Positions 34,225 through 42,996 of a DNA stretch of 59,052 bases are shown piece after piece. Made by a program: the position numbers and the translations under genes. This stretch comes from Dehalococcoidales bacterium (GTDB lineage Bacteria > Chloroflexota > Dehalococcoidia > Dehalococcoidales > Fen-1064): contig CP070842.1 of assembly GCA_020342155.1 (NCBI GenBank), positions 77,902 through 136,953 on the forward strand, given 5' to 3'. Position 1 is the stretch's first letter. Every line of letters begins with the position of its first letter. Under the pieces are notes generated by a model, which did not search any database, was not told the origin of the DNA, and saw nothing but the letters and a program-made list of their open reading frames with translations.

Positions 34225-35154
34225 TCAATGCACCTCCTGGCGCGTTATCCCACACACCAGTCCCTCAGAACAGCTTTCACACTTTTCACACTCAAGTTGC
34301 AGCGTAGTATGGGTGATATTGAAACGCCTGGCCAGCTCCTGCTCGACTGACCGGACTATTTCGGCACTCCGGGCCACCGTCTGGTCCTCAATCAGGACGT
34401 GAGCACTGAGGGCGTGTATCCCCGATGTTATCGTCCAGATGTGCATATCATGAACATCCCTGACGCCGGGAATATCCATCATCACCATTCCGACTTCATC
34501 CATCTGGATATGACCGGGTACCGCTTCGAGGAGGATGTCACTGGACTCTTTGACGAGTCGCGCGGCCCCCCAGAGGATAATGCCACCAATGACGATGGCA
34601 ATGATAGGGTCGACAATACCCCAACCGGTTACCGCAATGATGATGCCACCGATAATCACACCCAGAGACGATATTGTATCACCAAGAACGTGCCAGAAAG
34701 CAGCTTTGACATTGATGCTGCTATGCCTAGCCCTTCGCAGCAGCAGTATTCCGGCCAAGTTGGCCACCAGGCCGACGACCGCTATCCCCATCATCAACGG
34801 TGCCTCAACCTCGGGAGGGTCTAACAGACGCTGGTAAGCCTGATAAAAAATGAAAACGGCCACCAGTACCAGGATAACGCCGTTAGCCAGTGCTGCCATG
34901 ATTTCAACACGATGATAACCGTAAGTTTTGGCAGTATCGGCCGGTCTCCGGGCAATCCAGATGGCAATCAGACTTATACTCAGTGCCAGAGCATCGACCA
35001 GCATGTGACCGGCATCGCCAAGCAGGGCCAGGCTGTTACTGAGCAGGCCACCGACGATTTCGGCAACCATTACCACTACGACAATAAGCAGTGCAAGCAG
35101 CAATGGCCTGGTGCCACTTATTATCTGGTGATGGTCATGCCCTTCATGCATCAT
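34225..35154 (-). CDS. Cation diffusion facilitator (CzcD/ZitB type)
   Basis: This CDF transporter of about 309 residues has a His-rich start (HEGHDHHQ), six membrane helices and metal-site motifs SLALLGDAGHMLVDAL and HSSINVKAAFWHVLGDTISS. The cytoplasmic C-terminal domain (DVHDMHIWTITSG) ends in a Cys-rich tail, LECEKCESC, that could sense metal. It exports Zn2+ or a similar ion in exchange for protons. The start ATG 35154 has AGGAGGG just upstream. Confidence 0.93.
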   Translation of the reverse strand: MMHEGHDHHQIISGTRPLLLALLIVVVVMVAEIVGGLLSNSLALLGDAGHMLVDALALSISLIAIWIARRPADTAKTYGYHRVEIMAALANGVILVLVAVFIFYQAYQRLLDPPEVEAPLMMGIAVVGLVANLAGILLLRRARHSSINVKAAFWHVLGDTISSLGVIIGGIIIAVTGWGIVDPIIAIVIGGIILWGAARLVKESSDILLEAVPGHIQMDEVGMVMMDIPGVRDVHDMHIWTITSGIHALSAHVLIEDQTVARSAEIVRSVEQELARRFNITHTTLQLECEKCESCSEGLVCGITRQEVH

Positions 35155-35240
35155 CAGCCCTCCTAGCTTCAGGTACATAATACCACGTTCAAGTAGCATG
35201 AGAAACAGGCAGACACAACCATCGAACTATAAAAAGGGGA

Positions 35241-35269
35241 TTGACAGTTGACAAGAGGTCTGTTAGAAA
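35241..35269 (+). promoter_or_regulatory. Candidate promoter of the amidohydrolase gene
   Basis: TTGACA (35241-35246) and TAGAAA (35264-35269) are spaced by 17 nt and lie about 33 nt upstream of ATG 35302. Confidence 0.55.
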
Positions 35270-35301
35270 TATCTCAATAGCACTGGCAAGAGGTTGTGAA
35301 G

Positions 35302-36552
35302 ATGCTGGTACTTACTAACGGCACTCTAATTGACGGCACCGGAAAAGAACCTATAGAAAAGGCTGTCGTAGTAATAGAAGCAAATACAATCAAGAGTGTC
35401 GGGCCAGAGATTGCCTATCCAGAAGGTTCACCAGTAATTGACCTAGGTGGTCGGGTGATTATGCCCGGTCTTATCGACTGCCATCTTCACCTCGGCGGAT
35501 TTGTTATTGATGACCCGAACTGGCAGTTCTCATCGCGCTCCTTCATGCCGTGGTTTTCATCTTTTTTATGGGACTATTTGCGCCACTTCGCCAAGCGAAG
35601 ACGACTGGCAATCGAGAATGGAGTCACCACCATCAGGAGTGCCGGTGACAACTATCCAGACATCACAAAACTGCGTGATAGGATTGAGTTAGGCAAGCTC
35701 ACCGGACCCAGGATATTTGCACCCGGGCCAATATTTACCGCCCCCGGTGGGCACCCAGCAGGCACCATCTACAGGCGCAATCGCTACATTGTTGAGCATG
35801 CCACGAGACAGGTCGACGATGCCGAAGTAGCCAGGGAAGAAGTGCGAAAGTTGGCCGAGGGAGGAGTTGACTGTATCAAGGCAGTATATTCTAGGATAAA
35901 CCTGATGGACCTAGCCCATGATGTTCCTCAATTGGACCTTCGTGTGCTGGAAGCAACAGTGGATGAAGCCCACAGGCACAATCTCCGAACAATGGTACAT
36001 GCGGGAAGCCCGGAGGAGACCAGAAACGCTGTCACTGTCGGTGCCGATAGCATCGAGCACGGGATAGGACCTGACGGTGATCCCATCGAATTCACTGATA
36101 CACTCATCGCGATGATGGTGGACAAGGGCACATACTACGTCCCTACCGTGGCCGTCTCTTGGGCACTAAAAAATACCTATCCTGGTTTCCTTGCCAAGGT
36201 AAAGGCGACTGTTAAGAAGCTGCATGATAGCAGCGTCAAAATAGCTACCGGCACAGACTCCGGCATGCCAGGAGTGGTTATCGGTAAGAGTATCCACATT
36301 GAAATGGACCTCCTGGTAGAGGCCGGTCTAAGCCCAATGGAAGCGATAGTGACTGCCACACGGAATGCCGCCGGGAACCTGGGACAAGAGCACCACCTGG
36401 GAACAATCGAGGAGGGTAAACTGGCAGATATCATTGTGGTCTCCGGGAATCCTCTGGAGCAGGCCAGCAAGACAGGTGAGATAGAGATGGTAATCAAGAA
36501 CGGCGAAGTGTCGATAAATCGACTCAGGAAAGGTCGGTTTCCTCAGGCATGA
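35302..36552 (+). CDS. Imidazolonepropionase-like amidohydrolase
   Basis: The 416-residue metal-dependent hydrolase has IDCHLHLGG (HxH ligands), GVTTIRSAGD, GVDCIKAVYS with the bridging Lys, MVHAGSPEETRNAV and SIEHGIG. ATGTDSGMPG carries the catalytic Asp, and GTIEEGKLADIIVVSGNPL is the usual C-terminal signature. It hydrolyses C-N bonds in cyclic amides or peptides (prolidase/imidazolonepropionase branch); the substrate is not predictable. AGAGG lies 8 nt before ATG 35302. Its 3' end overlaps the convergent btuD by 29 bp. Confidence 0.92.
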   Translation: MLVLTNGTLIDGTGKEPIEKAVVVIEANTIKSVGPEIAYPEGSPVIDLGGRVIMPGLIDCHLHLGGFVIDDPNWQFSSRSFMPWFSSFLWDYLRHFAKRRRLAIENGVTTIRSAGDNYPDITKLRDRIELGKLTGPRIFAPGPIFTAPGGHPAGTIYRRNRYIVEHATRQVDDAEVAREEVRKLAEGGVDCIKAVYSRINLMDLAHDVPQLDLRVLEATVDEAHRHNLRTMVHAGSPEETRNAVTVGADSIEHGIGPDGDPIEFTDTLIAMMVDKGTYYVPTVAVSWALKNTYPGFLAKVKATVKKLHDSSVKIATGTDSGMPGVVIGKSIHIEMDLLVEAGLSPMEAIVTATRNAAGNLGQEHHLGTIEEGKLADIIVVSGNPLEQASKTGEIEMVIKNGEVSINRLRKGRFPQA

Positions 36553-37318
36553 TGACCACATGAGGGGTACCGGTTACCGGATGAGCCTCCACCTTTACCG
36601 ACGCAGCAAAGACCTCCCTAAGCAGTTTCTCGGTAATGACCTCGGATGGTGTCCCGTCAGCCAGCACCCGGCCCTCTTTGAGTAGCACCAACCGGTCGAA
36701 ATAGAGAGAGGCCAGGTTAAGGTCATGCATGGCGGCAATGACGGTCAGTCCCTGCTTCCGGTTCAGGCCCCTAACCAGTTCGAGAATCTCTACCTGGTGG
36801 GTAATATCCAGATGCACCGTCGGCTCATCGAGCAGCAGCAGTCGCGGTTGCTGGGCAAGCACCATCGCCAGAATAACCTTTTGACATTCGCCGCCGCTGA
36901 GTTCATCAAAACGGCGTTGCTCCAGTCCAGTTATACCTGCTATTTCCAGAGAATGAGCCACCTCCTCCCTGTCCACCTCCGTCTCACCGGTAAGTGTCCG
37001 AATAAAAGGAATGCGTCCCAGCATCACCACTTCACCCACTTTAAAGGCAAAGGGGATATGGAATTGCTGGGGCATGACGGCAATACTGCGGGCCACCAGC
37101 TTCCGTTTCATTTGGCCCAGGTTGGAACCGTCCAGACAGATTTCACCCTGACCGGGTTTCAGAATGCCACTCGCCAGCTTGATGAGGGTGGTCTTACCCG
37201 AGCCGTTGGGGCCAAGCAGGCCTACCATCTCACCAGGCCTGACCGACAGGTCGATATTGTGCAATATCAACCCGTTACTGTACGAGAACGAGACCTGTCT
37301 GATATTCAGACCAATCAT
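36524..37318 (-). CDS. btuD: Corrinoid ABC transporter ATP-binding protein BtuD
   Basis: The 264-residue ABC ATPase has Walker A LLGPNGSGKTT, signature ELSGGECQKV, Walker B LLLLDEPTVHLD and switch His AAMHDLNLA. Sequence and partner permease place it in the iron-siderophore/B12 (FecCD-type) importer class. The cobalamin riboswitch upstream of its operon identifies corrinoid as the likely cargo. Its ATG abuts the btuC stop. Confidence 0.93.
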   Translation of the reverse strand: MIGLNIRQVSFSYSNGLILHNIDLSVRPGEMVGLLGPNGSGKTTLIKLASGILKPGQGEICLDGSNLGQMKRKLVARSIAVMPQQFHIPFAFKVGEVVMLGRIPFIRTLTGETEVDREEVAHSLEIAGITGLEQRRFDELSGGECQKVILAMVLAQQPRLLLLDEPTVHLDITHQVEILELVRGLNRKQGLTVIAAMHDLNLASLYFDRLVLLKEGRVLADGTPSEVITEKLLREVFAASVKVEAHPVTGTPHVVIMPEETDLS

Positions 37319-38406
37319 CAGAAAGCGTACTCCCTTCGGCTGCGCCGCAACAGATAAAGGAAGAACGGGGCACCAACAACGGCGGTAACGACCCCTACCG
37401 GAATCTCGGTGGGGGCCAGCACGACCCGTGCCAGCAAATCGGCAAAAATGACGAAAATGGCCCCGGCCAGGGCCGAGGCTGGCAGCAGGAGCCGGTGGTC
37501 CGGTCCCAGGATAAGACGTACTGAATGCGGCATTACCAACCCGACAAAGCCGATAAGGCCTCCAATAGAAACAGCCGCCGCCGTCAGCAACGAGCCCAGG
37601 GCCAGGATAAGTATCTTGTCCCTCTCCACCTCGATACCGACATAGGCGGCACCCTCCTCCCCCAGGGAAAAGGCATTCAGATGGTAGGCAAAGAAACGGG
37701 CCACAACCACGCCAGCGACCACCAGTGGAGCAATAAAAGCCAACTGCTCCCAGCCGACCACCGAGATATGACCCATGAGAAATGAATAGACCGAGCGGAT
37801 GTTGAGGTTCAACTGGTCGCTTATAGCCATCATGAAAGATATTATAGCTGCCAGCAGGGCACTGACAACGAACCCAGCCAGGAGCATACTGACAATGGGC
37901 GTCTTGCCACCGACACGCGCGAGGTTATAGACGAGAAACACCGTGCCCAGGGCACCGACAAAGGCAGCCAGCGGCACCAAACCGAAACCGAGAAGGGTGA
38001 GTTCTATTGGCAGCACCATAGCCACAGTCGCTCCCAGAGCAGCCCCGGCCGAGGTACCGATAATGTATGGGTCAGCCATCGGGTTTCGTAAAAGACCCTG
38101 GAACAGCACACCAGCCGTAGCCAAAGCCGCACCTACCAAGGCACTAGCAATAACACGGGGCAGTCTTATCTGAAAGAAGATTGTCTCATCGGCGTCACGC
38201 CAGGTGTCCTGCAAATCGATAAACGGTACCTTGTCCAGCGTCATCTTGACCACGTCCGGCAGAGATAACATCACCGTTCCGAAGATACTGGCTATGAACA
38301 GCGCCAGGACCAGCCCTACGGCAAGGAACAGCAAAATCAGGGCAAACCGGCTACGCCCTTTCAGTCTGCCGGACATCTGTTCCTTCACTCCAGTTGCGAC
38401 ACCCAA
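37318..38406 (-). CDS. btuC: Corrinoid ABC transporter permease BtuC
   Basis: The 362-residue FecCD-family permease has about ten membrane helices, LPRVIASALVGAALATAGVLFQGLLRNPMADPYIIG-type N-terminal signature segments, GLVMPHSVRLILGPDHR and a C-terminal EIPVGVVTAVVGAPFF. TTG 38406 has GGAGG at 7 nt; an ATG 11 codons later is the alternative. The gene is downstream of a cobalamin riboswitch and terminator. No periplasmic binding protein gene (btuF) is visible nearby. Confidence 0.93.
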   Translation of the reverse strand: MGVATGVKEQMSGRLKGRSRFALILLFLAVGLVLALFIASIFGTVMLSLPDVVKMTLDKVPFIDLQDTWRDADETIFFQIRLPRVIASALVGAALATAGVLFQGLLRNPMADPYIIGTSAGAALGATVAMVLPIELTLLGFGLVPLAAFVGALGTVFLVYNLARVGGKTPIVSMLLAGFVVSALLAAIISFMMAISDQLNLNIRSVYSFLMGHISVVGWEQLAFIAPLVVAGVVVARFFAYHLNAFSLGEEGAAYVGIEVERDKILILALGSLLTAAAVSIGGLIGFVGLVMPHSVRLILGPDHRLLLPASALAGAIFVIFADLLARVVLAPTEIPVGVVTAVVGAPFFLYLLRRSRREYAF

Positions 38407-38423
38407 CGTTAGGCCTCCACCCT

Positions 38424-38458
38424 AAAAAATAGAACCCCCTCGTCGCTCGAACAAGGGG
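38424..38458 (-). terminator. Riboswitch-controlled terminator
   Basis: On the minus strand CCCCT/AGGGG (38454-38458 with 38436-38440, plus coordinates) encloses a 13-nt loop and is followed by TTCTATTTTTT. It lies between the riboswitch and btuC, so ligand binding probably controls termination. Confidence 0.75.
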
Positions 38459-38495
38459 ATTCATAACCTGCCACCTACTTCCCCCATCTCCGCGG

Positions 38496-38642
38496 AGGTA
38501 ACCAAGAAAACTCGGGGCTGGTGTTCTGACTTCCGACGGGTCTACTACCCACGGTTACAGCAGGCGGAACTGTGCCGGATTCTCACCGGTCTTGCGCTCC
38601 ATTTAAGCCCTCACTTACGCTCGGGCACCCCTGGGATTACCT
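38496..38642 (-). promoter_or_regulatory. Cobalamin (B12) riboswitch
   Basis: The minus strand contains the core GGTGAGAATCCGGCAC and the downstream box GTCAGAACACC. Its outer P1 stem is formed by AGGTAA and TTACCT (38637-38642 with 38496-38501). The overall size of about 147 nt fits the AdoCbl/Cbl class. With the terminator below it, it should shut off btuCD when corrinoid is plentiful. Confidence 0.93.
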
Positions 38643-38659
38643 ATTCAGTTGTATTCTCT

Positions 38660-38688
38660 AGCGTAGCGGACGGTGTATTAAAAGTCAA
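38660..38688 (-). promoter_or_regulatory. Candidate promoter of the B12-riboswitch transcript
   Basis: On the minus strand TTGACT (38683-38688) and TACGCT (38660-38665) are 17 nt apart, which puts the start about 10 nt before the riboswitch P1 stem. It lies just after the stop of the upstream Fe-S gene. Confidence 0.5.
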
Positions 38689-38707
38689 TATACCCGGGCT
38701 GCTGGAT

Positions 38708-40723
38708 TTATTCCAGCGCTCCTGCCACAATCTCGGCCAGGTCTAACACCTGCACCCGCTCATCGGCATCCTTGTCCTTAAGGCCATCCTCGAACATTAC
38801 CATGCAGTACGGACAGGAAACACAGATAGTAGCCGGAGCCTCTTTTAAGGCCTCTTCAACACGAGCTATGTTGATTCGCTTGCCGAGACTTTCCTCCATC
38901 CACATTCGCCCGCCACCGGCACCACAACATAATGCCTTATTATGGTGTCGCTCCATCTCGGTCGGTGCTTTGCCAGTAACAGCTGCGACCGCCTCACGTG
39001 GGGCTTGGTAGATTTCATTGTGACGCCCCAGATAACAGGAATCGTGGAAGACCACATTACCCAGGCCATTACTTCCACCATTGAGTTTGAGGCGACCTTC
39101 CTTGAGCAGCCGGTTAATAAACTCGGTATGGTGGACAACATCCAGTTCCATACCATACTGGCGGTAGTCATTCTTCAGGGTGCTAAAGCAGTGCGGGCAC
39201 TCGGTGATAATCTTGGTGATTCCCATCTCCTGGAACTGGGCAATATTCTCTCGCGCCATGCGGTCATAGACGAACTCGTTTCCAAGGCGACGCAGGCTGT
39301 CGCCACAGCATTTCTCTTCGCGGCCGAGGATCCCCCAGGAAACCCCGGCAGCATCAAGAATCCTGGTTATAGCCAGACTTACGTGCCTTTCCCGGGAATC
39401 GAAGGCACCGGCACAACCTACGTAGAAAAGATATTCGGTCTTATCAGCTTCGAAGGGCTGAGCATCAATATTCGCCGCCCACTTGGCACGGTCAGCCGGA
39501 GCAATCCCCCACGGATTGCTGCGCTGCTCGGAGTTCTCAAACAGATTAAGCAACTCCTCGGGGAATTTCGCCCGCATCTGCACCAGGTCACGGCGCATCT
39601 CAACAATCTTGGGCACATGCTCAATGTAGACCGGACAGACCTCCATACACGCCCCGCAGGTTGTGCACGCCCAGATGGCGTCTTCAGAGATACTGCCTTC
39701 CCGTTCGCCCCCAATTAACTCCAGAGACGGCTCCTGCTTCTTCAGTAGTACCGGAGCATTGGAAAGTAAATTGGCTTTAACATCACGGACAATCAGGAGG
39801 GGATTGAGCGGCTTTTCGGTCAGGTTGGCCGGGCAGTTCTCCTGGCAGTAGCCACAGACAACACAGGCCTGAATATCGAGCAAGTCCCGTTGAGTGAAGT
39901 TATCCACCCGGGAAACACCAAAGGTAGCCGGGTTTTTGAGGTCAATCAAGCTGACCATTCCCTTGGGCGGTGCCGAGCGGATGAGATCATTTATGATAGC
40001 GACAATCACGTGCAGGTAGCGTGTGTAACCAATGATAGCCAGGACCAGCAGGACAAATACCCAATGACTCCAGAACCAAGCCGCGTGCCAGGCTTCTATC
40101 GAAGTGGCGCCATCATAGAGATTAGCCACCGCTGTGCTTAATGGTGGGGTAGCCAGGCTCAGCCCGGCTGGAGGGCTTCCTGCGGCAATCTGGGCAGCAA
40201 TCTTACCGACATGGGTTATCGGGTGAATTAGCACTGTGATGAGAATTATCAATGCTTCCCAGGTTAGCTGACCTTCCAGCCGCTTGGGCCTACCAATGTA
40301 ACGGCGGAGGATGCACCAGACGGCCCCAATGACAATAAAGGGCGCAATTATATCGGTTATCCAAGCGTAAACAACGTAGAAACTATTATGCTCCATGGTT
40401 TCGTAGATACCGAATCCGGAAGCGATAACAATGAAGAGAAAGTAGTAGATAACGAAAAGAATGAATCCCCAGAACATGAAAGCATGACCAACACCAGCCC
40501 GGTCCCGATGGGTGAGGTTCTTCCACTGGCACTCCTGTACGATGATGTTAAAGATAGCGGCCAGCCCTCTTCTTATACCCGGCGTGGCCTGCCCGTTCCC
40601 CCTCCCCAGGGAGATGTATCGCAAGAGCTGCACCCCCCGATAGAGGAAGATACCAGCCGCCACGGCCGTCAGGCCCCAGAAAAGAAGATACCCGATTGCC
40701 CCCAAGTCACTGACTGGATTCAT
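38708..40723 (-). CDS. Membrane Fe-S oxidoreductase, Emo-like ETF:quinone reductase
   Basis: The protein has about 671 residues. The N-terminal 280 residues hold about six membrane helices with His residues like a NarI-type b-heme domain. Two [4Fe-4S] motifs follow (CVVCGYCQENCP, CTTCGACMEVCP). Two CCG domains of the HdrD type end the protein (KCCGDSLRR and ALCCGAGGGR). This is the architecture of the Emo/FadF-type proteins that pass electrons from EtfAB to menaquinone. Directly upstream are EtfB and EtfA. I start it at ATG 40723 because AGGAGG lies 9 nt upstream; a GTG at 40768 would ignore this. Confidence 0.92.
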   Translation of the reverse strand: MNPVSDLGAIGYLLFWGLTAVAAGIFLYRGVQLLRYISLGRGNGQATPGIRRGLAAIFNIIVQECQWKNLTHRDRAGVGHAFMFWGFILFVIYYFLFIVIASGFGIYETMEHNSFYVVYAWITDIIAPFIVIGAVWCILRRYIGRPKRLEGQLTWEALIILITVLIHPITHVGKIAAQIAAGSPPAGLSLATPPLSTAVANLYDGATSIEAWHAAWFWSHWVFVLLVLAIIGYTRYLHVIVAIINDLIRSAPPKGMVSLIDLKNPATFGVSRVDNFTQRDLLDIQACVVCGYCQENCPANLTEKPLNPLLIVRDVKANLLSNAPVLLKKQEPSLELIGGEREGSISEDAIWACTTCGACMEVCPVYIEHVPKIVEMRRDLVQMRAKFPEELLNLFENSEQRSNPWGIAPADRAKWAANIDAQPFEADKTEYLFYVGCAGAFDSRERHVSLAITRILDAAGVSWGILGREEKCCGDSLRRLGNEFVYDRMARENIAQFQEMGITKIITECPHCFSTLKNDYRQYGMELDVVHHTEFINRLLKEGRLKLNGGSNGLGNVVFHDSCYLGRHNEIYQAPREAVAAVTGKAPTEMERHHNKALCCGAGGGRMWMEESLGKRINIARVEEALKEAPATICVSCPYCMVMFEDGLKDKDADERVQVLDLAEIVAGALE

Positions 40724-40779
40724 CTCATATAGCCTCCTGTTATCTGCCGCAGGATAGAAGAACACCACCCAGCATACAG

Positions 40780-42123
40780 CTAGCCCTTTTTCTGGGTACG
40801 CAACTCCCGGATATGGGCGGTTATGGCCGGCACTACCTGGAAAACATCACCCTCGATACCGTAGGTGGCTACCTCAAAGATTGGCGCCGTTCGGTCACGG
40901 TTGATGGCAATAATTACGTCCGAGTCCTGCATGCCTACCAGGTGCTGGATAGCACCGCTGATACCACAGGCGATGTAAATCTTGGGCCGAATCGTCTTGC
41001 CGGTCTGTCCCACCTGTCGCTCCACCGGTATCCAGCCAGCCTCGACCGCGCTACGGGAACCAGCAACGACACCGCCCAGTTCATCGGCCAGTTCCTGCAA
41101 GAGCTGAAAATTCTCCATCGACTGCATACCGCGCCCTCCAGAAACTACGATGTCGGCGGCAGCAATATCAATATCCCCAGCAGCATGACTACGGGAATCG
41201 TGCACCTCGAGTACCTTGACTCCTATGTCATCCTCGTCAATATCCAGCAACTCACGGACAACCTCACCGTTACGGGAGTCGTTCCGCTCTGGCATCGGCA
41301 TTACATGCGGTCGGACGCTGGCCATCTGCGGCCGGGTACGCTCCGTCATGATGGTGGCCATGACATTGCCACCAAAGGCAGGCCGGGTCTGCAATAGAAA
41401 CCGGTTTTCATCAATGGTCAGGCCGGTGCAATCGGCTGTCAACCCGGTGCGGAGTTCGGTAGCCACCGCCCCAGCAAGGTCTCTACCTAATCCGGTAGCG
41501 CCTATTAGCACAATCTCTGGTTTGTACTTTTCTACCAGGTGGCAGATTGCTTTGTAATAAGGCTCGGCGCGATAATGGTGAAACACCGGCTGATCCATCA
41601 GGTAAACCTTGGAAGCACCATAGGCAAAGGACTCCTGGCACAGACCCTCCACGTTCTCACCGATGACTATGGTGCATAGCTCTACATCCAGAGTCTTCGC
41701 TAAATCAGCGCCCACTCCCAACAGCTCCCAGGATACGGTGTGCGGCTCACCGTCAACCTGCTCAACAAAGACCCAGACACCCTTATATTCGGCAAGCTTG
41801 GCACGAATACGGGCCTCTTCCTCATCCACCTCCTCGACTTCAGGTTCGGCCCCGGTAGCAGCCTTCTCTTTGTCTAGCTCATCGATTATCTTCTGCTGCT
41901 CCGGCGTGAGGTAGATTTCAATCGCCTCTGCCGGGCAAATCCTGAGGCAACGGCGGCAGCCAGTGCACTTCTCGATATCAATAACTGGCTCGCCTGCCTC
42001 ATTCATCGTTATCGAATCGGCACGACAGTCTGCCTGGCAGCGGGCACCACAAGCAATACATTTACCCGGTATCAACCGGGCTACACCAAGGGGTCTCTTC
42101 ACCTTCTTCTTTTTCTCTTCCAC
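40780..42123 (-). CDS. etfA: Electron transfer flavoprotein alpha subunit with N-terminal ferredoxin domain
   Basis: The 447-residue protein opens with two cluster motifs (CIACGARCQADC, with one extra spacer residue, and CTGCRRCLRICP). A linker and then an EtfA body follow: KPEIVLIGATGLGRDLAGAVA, LTADCTGLTID, RPAFGGNVMATI, VVSGGRGM and the C-terminal FAD site ACGISGAIQHLVGMQ. It moves electrons from acyl-CoA dehydrogenases to the Emo-like protein. The ferredoxin domain offers an extra entry or exit for electrons. Start GTG 42123 has GGAGG at 6 nt. Confidence 0.95.
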   Translation of the reverse strand: MEEKKKKVKRPLGVARLIPGKCIACGARCQADCRADSITMNEAGEPVIDIEKCTGCRRCLRICPAEAIEIYLTPEQQKIIDELDKEKAATGAEPEVEEVDEEEARIRAKLAEYKGVWVFVEQVDGEPHTVSWELLGVGADLAKTLDVELCTIVIGENVEGLCQESFAYGASKVYLMDQPVFHHYRAEPYYKAICHLVEKYKPEIVLIGATGLGRDLAGAVATELRTGLTADCTGLTIDENRFLLQTRPAFGGNVMATIMTERTRPQMASVRPHVMPMPERNDSRNGEVVRELLDIDEDDIGVKVLEVHDSRSHAAGDIDIAAADIVVSGGRGMQSMENFQLLQELADELGGVVAGSRSAVEAGWIPVERQVGQTGKTIRPKIYIACGISGAIQHLVGMQDSDVIIAINRDRTAPIFEVATYGIEGDVFQVVPAITAHIRELRTQKKG

Positions 42124-42151
42124 GCTTTGCCTCCGCTGTCTATAGAAAGGG

Positions 42152-42964
42152 TTAGAGAGATATGATGTCTCTTTCCAGCAGGTTATCTATCAAAATATGG
42201 GCGGCTTCCTCAGGTTTATTGAGGCCATCTCCTAATATCTCACCCTTGACCCGCTCTGGCGAGAAGATACGGCGTACCTGAGTGGGGGAGCCCCTCAGAC
42301 CGATGGTTTCTTCGTCAAGCTGCATCACTTTGTTGTCCCACAGTATTACCTCGGCCTCCTCGGACATGAGACGCATTGGCACCGTAGGATAACGGGGACG
42401 GTTAATCTCACGTACCACAGTCAGTACCGCTGGCAGGCGCGCCTCGACTATTTCATGCCGACCCTCTAGTTTACGCCTGACCACTACTGTCTTCGCCCTA
42501 AGGTCGACATCACTTATCTGGTCAACCAGCGTCAGTTGTGAGTAGCCCAACCGGCTGGCAATACCGGGCCCCACCTGGGCGGTATCACCGTCAATGGTCT
42601 GTTTACCACAGATAACCATGAATACTTCATCCTTTTCACCAAGCCGCCTGACAGCCTCCGCCAGTACCCGGCTGGTGGCCAGCGTGTCGGCACCACCAAA
42701 GACCCGGTCGCTGAGGAGTACAACCTCATCGGCACCGAGGGAAAGCGCTTTCTTCAAGGTAACCTCAGTATTGGGAGGCCCCATCGAAATTGCGGCTACC
42801 CGGAACCCATACTTATCCTTGAGACGCAGGCTCTCCTCCAGGGCATGGGTATCAAAGGGATTGACAATGAAAGGTACTCCTTCACGAATCAGGGTACCGG
42901 TCTCAGGGTCAATCATTACCTGAGTGGTATCCGGCACCTGCTTGACACATGCAACTACTAGCAT
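42152..42964 (-). CDS. etfB: Electron transfer flavoprotein beta subunit
   Basis: The 270-residue protein has VACVKQVPDTTQVMIDP at the N terminus, NPFDTHALEESLRLKD, FMVICGKQTIDGDTAQVGPG and a DLRAKTVVVRRKLEG loop. It pairs with EtfA to hold FAD and AMP or a second FAD. Whether it is of the bifurcating kind cannot be decided by eye. The ATG at 42964 follows a G-rich SD. It lies 32 nt after the acyl-CoA ligase gene. Confidence 0.95.
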   Translation of the reverse strand: MLVVACVKQVPDTTQVMIDPETGTLIREGVPFIVNPFDTHALEESLRLKDKYGFRVAAISMGPPNTEVTLKKALSLGADEVVLLSDRVFGGADTLATSRVLAEAVRRLGEKDEVFMVICGKQTIDGDTAQVGPGIASRLGYSQLTLVDQISDVDLRAKTVVVRRKLEGRHEIVEARLPAVLTVVREINRPRYPTVPMRLMSEEAEVILWDNKVMQLDEETIGLRGSPTQVRRIFSPERVKGEILGDGLNKPEEAAHILIDNLLERDIISL

Positions 42965-42996
42965 TGCCTGCCCCCCTTTGTCTGAATTCCGCTACA

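Noticed and set aside
38942..39718. 258-residue open frame opposite the Emo-like gene
   Set aside because: It is antisense to conserved Fe-S and CCG motifs, with no SD or family features.
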